Assembly: GCA_019421105.1 (NCBI GenBank)
Contig: JAHZFY010000021.1
Span: forward strand, 1-11,935
DNA length: 11,935 nt
Source: a bacterium
GTDB lineage: Bacteria > Bacillota_I > Bacilli_A > RFN20 > CAG-826
Reading direction: 5' to 3'
Part shown: one piece after another, positions 10,112 through 11,935 of the stretch
Numbering within the stretch: the first letter of the stretch is position 1
Layout: every line of letters begins with the position of its first letter
The notes under the pieces: generated by a model
What the model saw: only the letters and a program-made list of their open reading frames with translations
Databases searched by the model: none
What the model was told of the DNA's origin: nothing
Program-made: the position numbers and the translations under genes

Positions 10112-11935
10112 TTATTGTCTTTTTTGTTTTTTATTGAAAAGAACAACGCCTACAATACCGCTGACAGCAACAATCGCTAACAACATAATGGTAAATATCA
10201 TTGTTTCGTTGCTCATTATCATATTGTTAATGTTTAATTTTGTATTTGTTCTTAATGATGCAAAGTCATCTACTTCAAAATATTTATTGACAATTAATGA
10301 ATATCTTTCATAAGCCATAGCAACATTTGATTCTTCATGATTTAAAAATTCTTGTTTGGCTTCATTTGACATTGCTTCATATTCTATTTTTAAATCATTC
10401 CAAACACCATCATTAACAATTTTAATAAATGCATCATAATTAGCATCATTACCTAAACAATATTTACTTGTTTGTTCAATGAAATAATCTGCATATGCAC
10501 TTGCTTGTTGTTTAGGGGTGTAGGCAATAATTGTTTCCCCAGTGCCATGATAAACTGTGATAGATTTAACATAAATAGCTTTGCTAGAAGATTGGACAAA
10601 TGAGAGTTTTAATTCTCCTTTAGCGCTGCCTTCAAAGGCAAAGTCTTGATTATTGTTGTTGCCTAAGGTAACAACTTCAGGTGCAAAAGTGGTGTCACCA
10701 ACACTAACGCTCAATGTGGCGTTGCTAGATGCAGCACCAGTAGCGTTAACAACGACTTTTGTAACTTCGTTTTTAAAATCAGTTGTAGAAATTGTCATGT
10801 TCTTGAATGGTTTAGAACCAGAACCAAGGTGTAAACCATAGTTTGCATTATACGAGAAATAACCTCCATCACCATCAAGGGTCCAATTAATTCCATTAAT
10901 ATCAACACTACCTAATCCCGTAAATACTGCTGAATTAAAAACAACTTCATATTTTTCTTTAGGAGATTCAATTGTACTTGATGAATCAACATTTGTAACT
11001 TTAACAACAAATTCGCCTGTTTTTCCTTCAAAAGTGGCTTTAATTATTTGATTACCTAAAACTTTAGTGTCGATATTTCCTTCAATTTTAGCTTGTTTAG
11101 TAACGTTTTTGCTAATACCTTCATTGTAATTAGCAGTAACGACCATTGTTTCCATATCATAATATGAACCATATGGCGCTATTGGGTTTAATCCAGAAAT
11201 AACAACTTCTTGTAAAACGATTGGTACGTTAACTGTGATAACACATTTATTTTGGATTTCAACACCATCCACAGTTGCTTTAGCGGTAATAGTTGCAACA
11301 CCTTTGGCTAATGCTTCAATATTACCGTTATTATCAACTTTTACAATTTCTGGATGATCGCTTTCAAAAGTAATAGGTGCAAGGCCATTATATAATTTAG
11401 CGTTTAAATTAGCTTTATCATTCACCATCAATGTCAACTTTGTGGTCATAGAAATAAATGGGCTTCCTTCTTCAATTAGAGCCCCAGGACCATCGTAAGT
11501 TGGATCATAGACCATCTTTGCAAATTCAGGATGGTCAATGAATGGGTTTCTATTTCCTTGAATTAAGTTCGCGGCTTCGTTTCTTTGAATTTCGCTCCAA
11601 TCGATTGGGTAAGCTTCGTTCCATTTTAATAAATCGCTTAATTTACCCATTGTGTTGTTTGATTCATAGTCATCTTCAACGTCCACTAAGCTTAAAACAT
11701 CACTAGCAATCGGGCCATAAAAAACAATTCTTGCAGCAATACCACGATATTTTTCATCGCCCCATGTTTCCATTGCTGGGTCCCAACCTACATCCGATGT
11801 CTTTTTACCTTCGACATAAAAAGAATTGCCTCTAGATCCGTTTTGATAACCAAGTGTTGGGCGAGTCATATGAATATCGCCATCTATTCTTCCGCCCCCG
11901 CGTGAATCTGGCCACACGTGTTCGCGGTTAAAAGT
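10112..11935 (-). CDS. endonuclease I-family surface nuclease with Ig-like domains and C-terminal anchor (5' partial)
   Basis: The frame is open to the window edge, leaving 607 residues of the C-terminal part. It starts NREHVWPDS and continues DIHMTRPTLGYQNGSRGN and IQGNRNPFIDHPEFA, the active-site blocks of secreted endonuclease I (EndA/NucM type; catalytic His in REHVWP), through about residue 145. Then come a BIG2-like Ig domain (about 160-235; ITFESDHPEIVKVDNNGNI), a second Ig-like domain (about 236-315), a beta-sandwich possibly of carbohydrate-binding type (about 325-465), a helical domain (about 475-555) and one hydrophobic anchor (about 578-600) ending in KKQKRQ. There is no LPxTG motif. 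It should sit outside the cell, tethered by its C-terminus, degrading DNA for nutrients or escape from traps. The signal peptide lies beyond the window. Confidence 0.93.
   Translation of the reverse strand, partial: TFNREHVWPDSRGGGRIDGDIHMTRPTLGYQNGSRGNSFYVEGKKTSDVGWDPAMETWGDEKYRGIAARIVFYGPIASDVLSLVDVEDDYESNNTMGKLSDLLKWNEAYPIDWSEIQRNEAANLIQGNRNPFIDHPEFAKMVYDPTYDGPGALIEEGSPFISMTTKLTLMVNDKANLNAKLYNGLAPITFESDHPEIVKVDNNGNIEALAKGVATITAKATVDGVEIQNKCVITVNVPIVLQEVVISGLNPIAPYGSYYDMETMVVTANYNEGISKNVTKQAKIEGNIDTKVLGNQIIKATFEGKTGEFVVKVTNVDSSSTIESPKEKYEVVFNSAVFTGLGSVDINGINWTLDGDGGYFSYNANYGLHLGSGSKPFKNMTISTTDFKNEVTKVVVNATGAASSNATLSVSVGDTTFAPEVVTLGNNNNQDFAFEGSAKGELKLSFVQSSSKAIYVKSITVYHGTGETIIAYTPKQQASAYADYFIEQTSKYCLGNDANYDAFIKIVNDGVWNDLKIEYEAMSNEAKQEFLNHEESNVAMAYERYSLIVNKYFEVDDFASLRTNTKLNINNMIMSNETMIFTIMLLAIVAVSGIVGVVLFNKKQKRQ

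Noticed and set aside
1..11935. CRISPR array, tRNA, rRNA, insertion sequence or integrase
   Set aside because: No regularly spaced repeats, cloverleaf, conserved rRNA segments or transposase/recombinase motifs were found.

Overview
The window is AT-rich DNA from a low-GC Gram-positive-type bacterium using the standard code: nrdG and the Nudix gene end in TGA. The gene for anaerobic ribonucleotide reduction, a possible 4Fe-4S flavoprotein and an Ig-decorated, C-terminally anchored endonuclease I suggest an anaerobic, probably host-associated member of the Bacilli/Erysipelotrichia/Acholeplasma-like lineages. The exact taxon cannot be read from this sequence.

Positions 1-2747 (minus) hold a compact operon: a 142-aa protein of unknown function, nrdG, nrdD and the start of a metallophosphoesterase. 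The first three genes overlap at their ends and the fourth follows by 2 nt. NrdG is the radical-SAM activase that installs the glycyl radical on NrdD, which makes deoxynucleotides without oxygen. This NrdD lacks the N-terminal ATP-cone. Positions 2887-3189 hold a separate small XRE-type repressor gene, with a 17-bp perfect palindrome centred on its -10 box and a strong terminator over its stop codon.

Positions 3237-6723 (minus) are the most unusual part: a three-gene operon of (i) a DUF4238-like protein, (ii) a HEPN/DUF4145-like protein with a long coiled coil and (iii) a helical-repeat protein with four C-terminal membrane segments. The first gene appears to carry a one-base frameshift near its 3' end. 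Correcting it adds about 40 residues and closes the gap to gene ii. The layout (soluble sensor or effector, HEPN-like domain, membrane protein) and the AbiE neighbour fit a candidate anti-phage or abortive-infection operon, but this is inference. Upstream of it is a gene-free stretch of about 400 bp that contains a minus-strand terminator-like hairpin.

Positions 7123-8126 (plus) hold a probably leaderless Nudix hydrolase gene, translationally coupled (ATGA overlap) to an FMN reductase/iron-sulfur-flavoprotein-like gene. The 280-bp gap after it holds a perfect AT palindrome, two hairpins and a possible 53-codon ORF.

Positions 8409-10042 (minus) are a type IV toxin-antitoxin system of AbiE type: antitoxin AbiEi (DUF6088), then toxin AbiEii (nucleotidyltransferase), with an inverted-repeat operator bracketing the -10 box. 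Positions 10112-11935 (minus) are the 3' part of a large cell-surface endonuclease I with Ig-like domains and a C-terminal membrane anchor. The DUF4238 operon, the Nudix/reductase pair and AbiE together look like a small accessory/defence island between housekeeping-type genes. No transposase, integrase, tRNA, rRNA or CRISPR array was seen.
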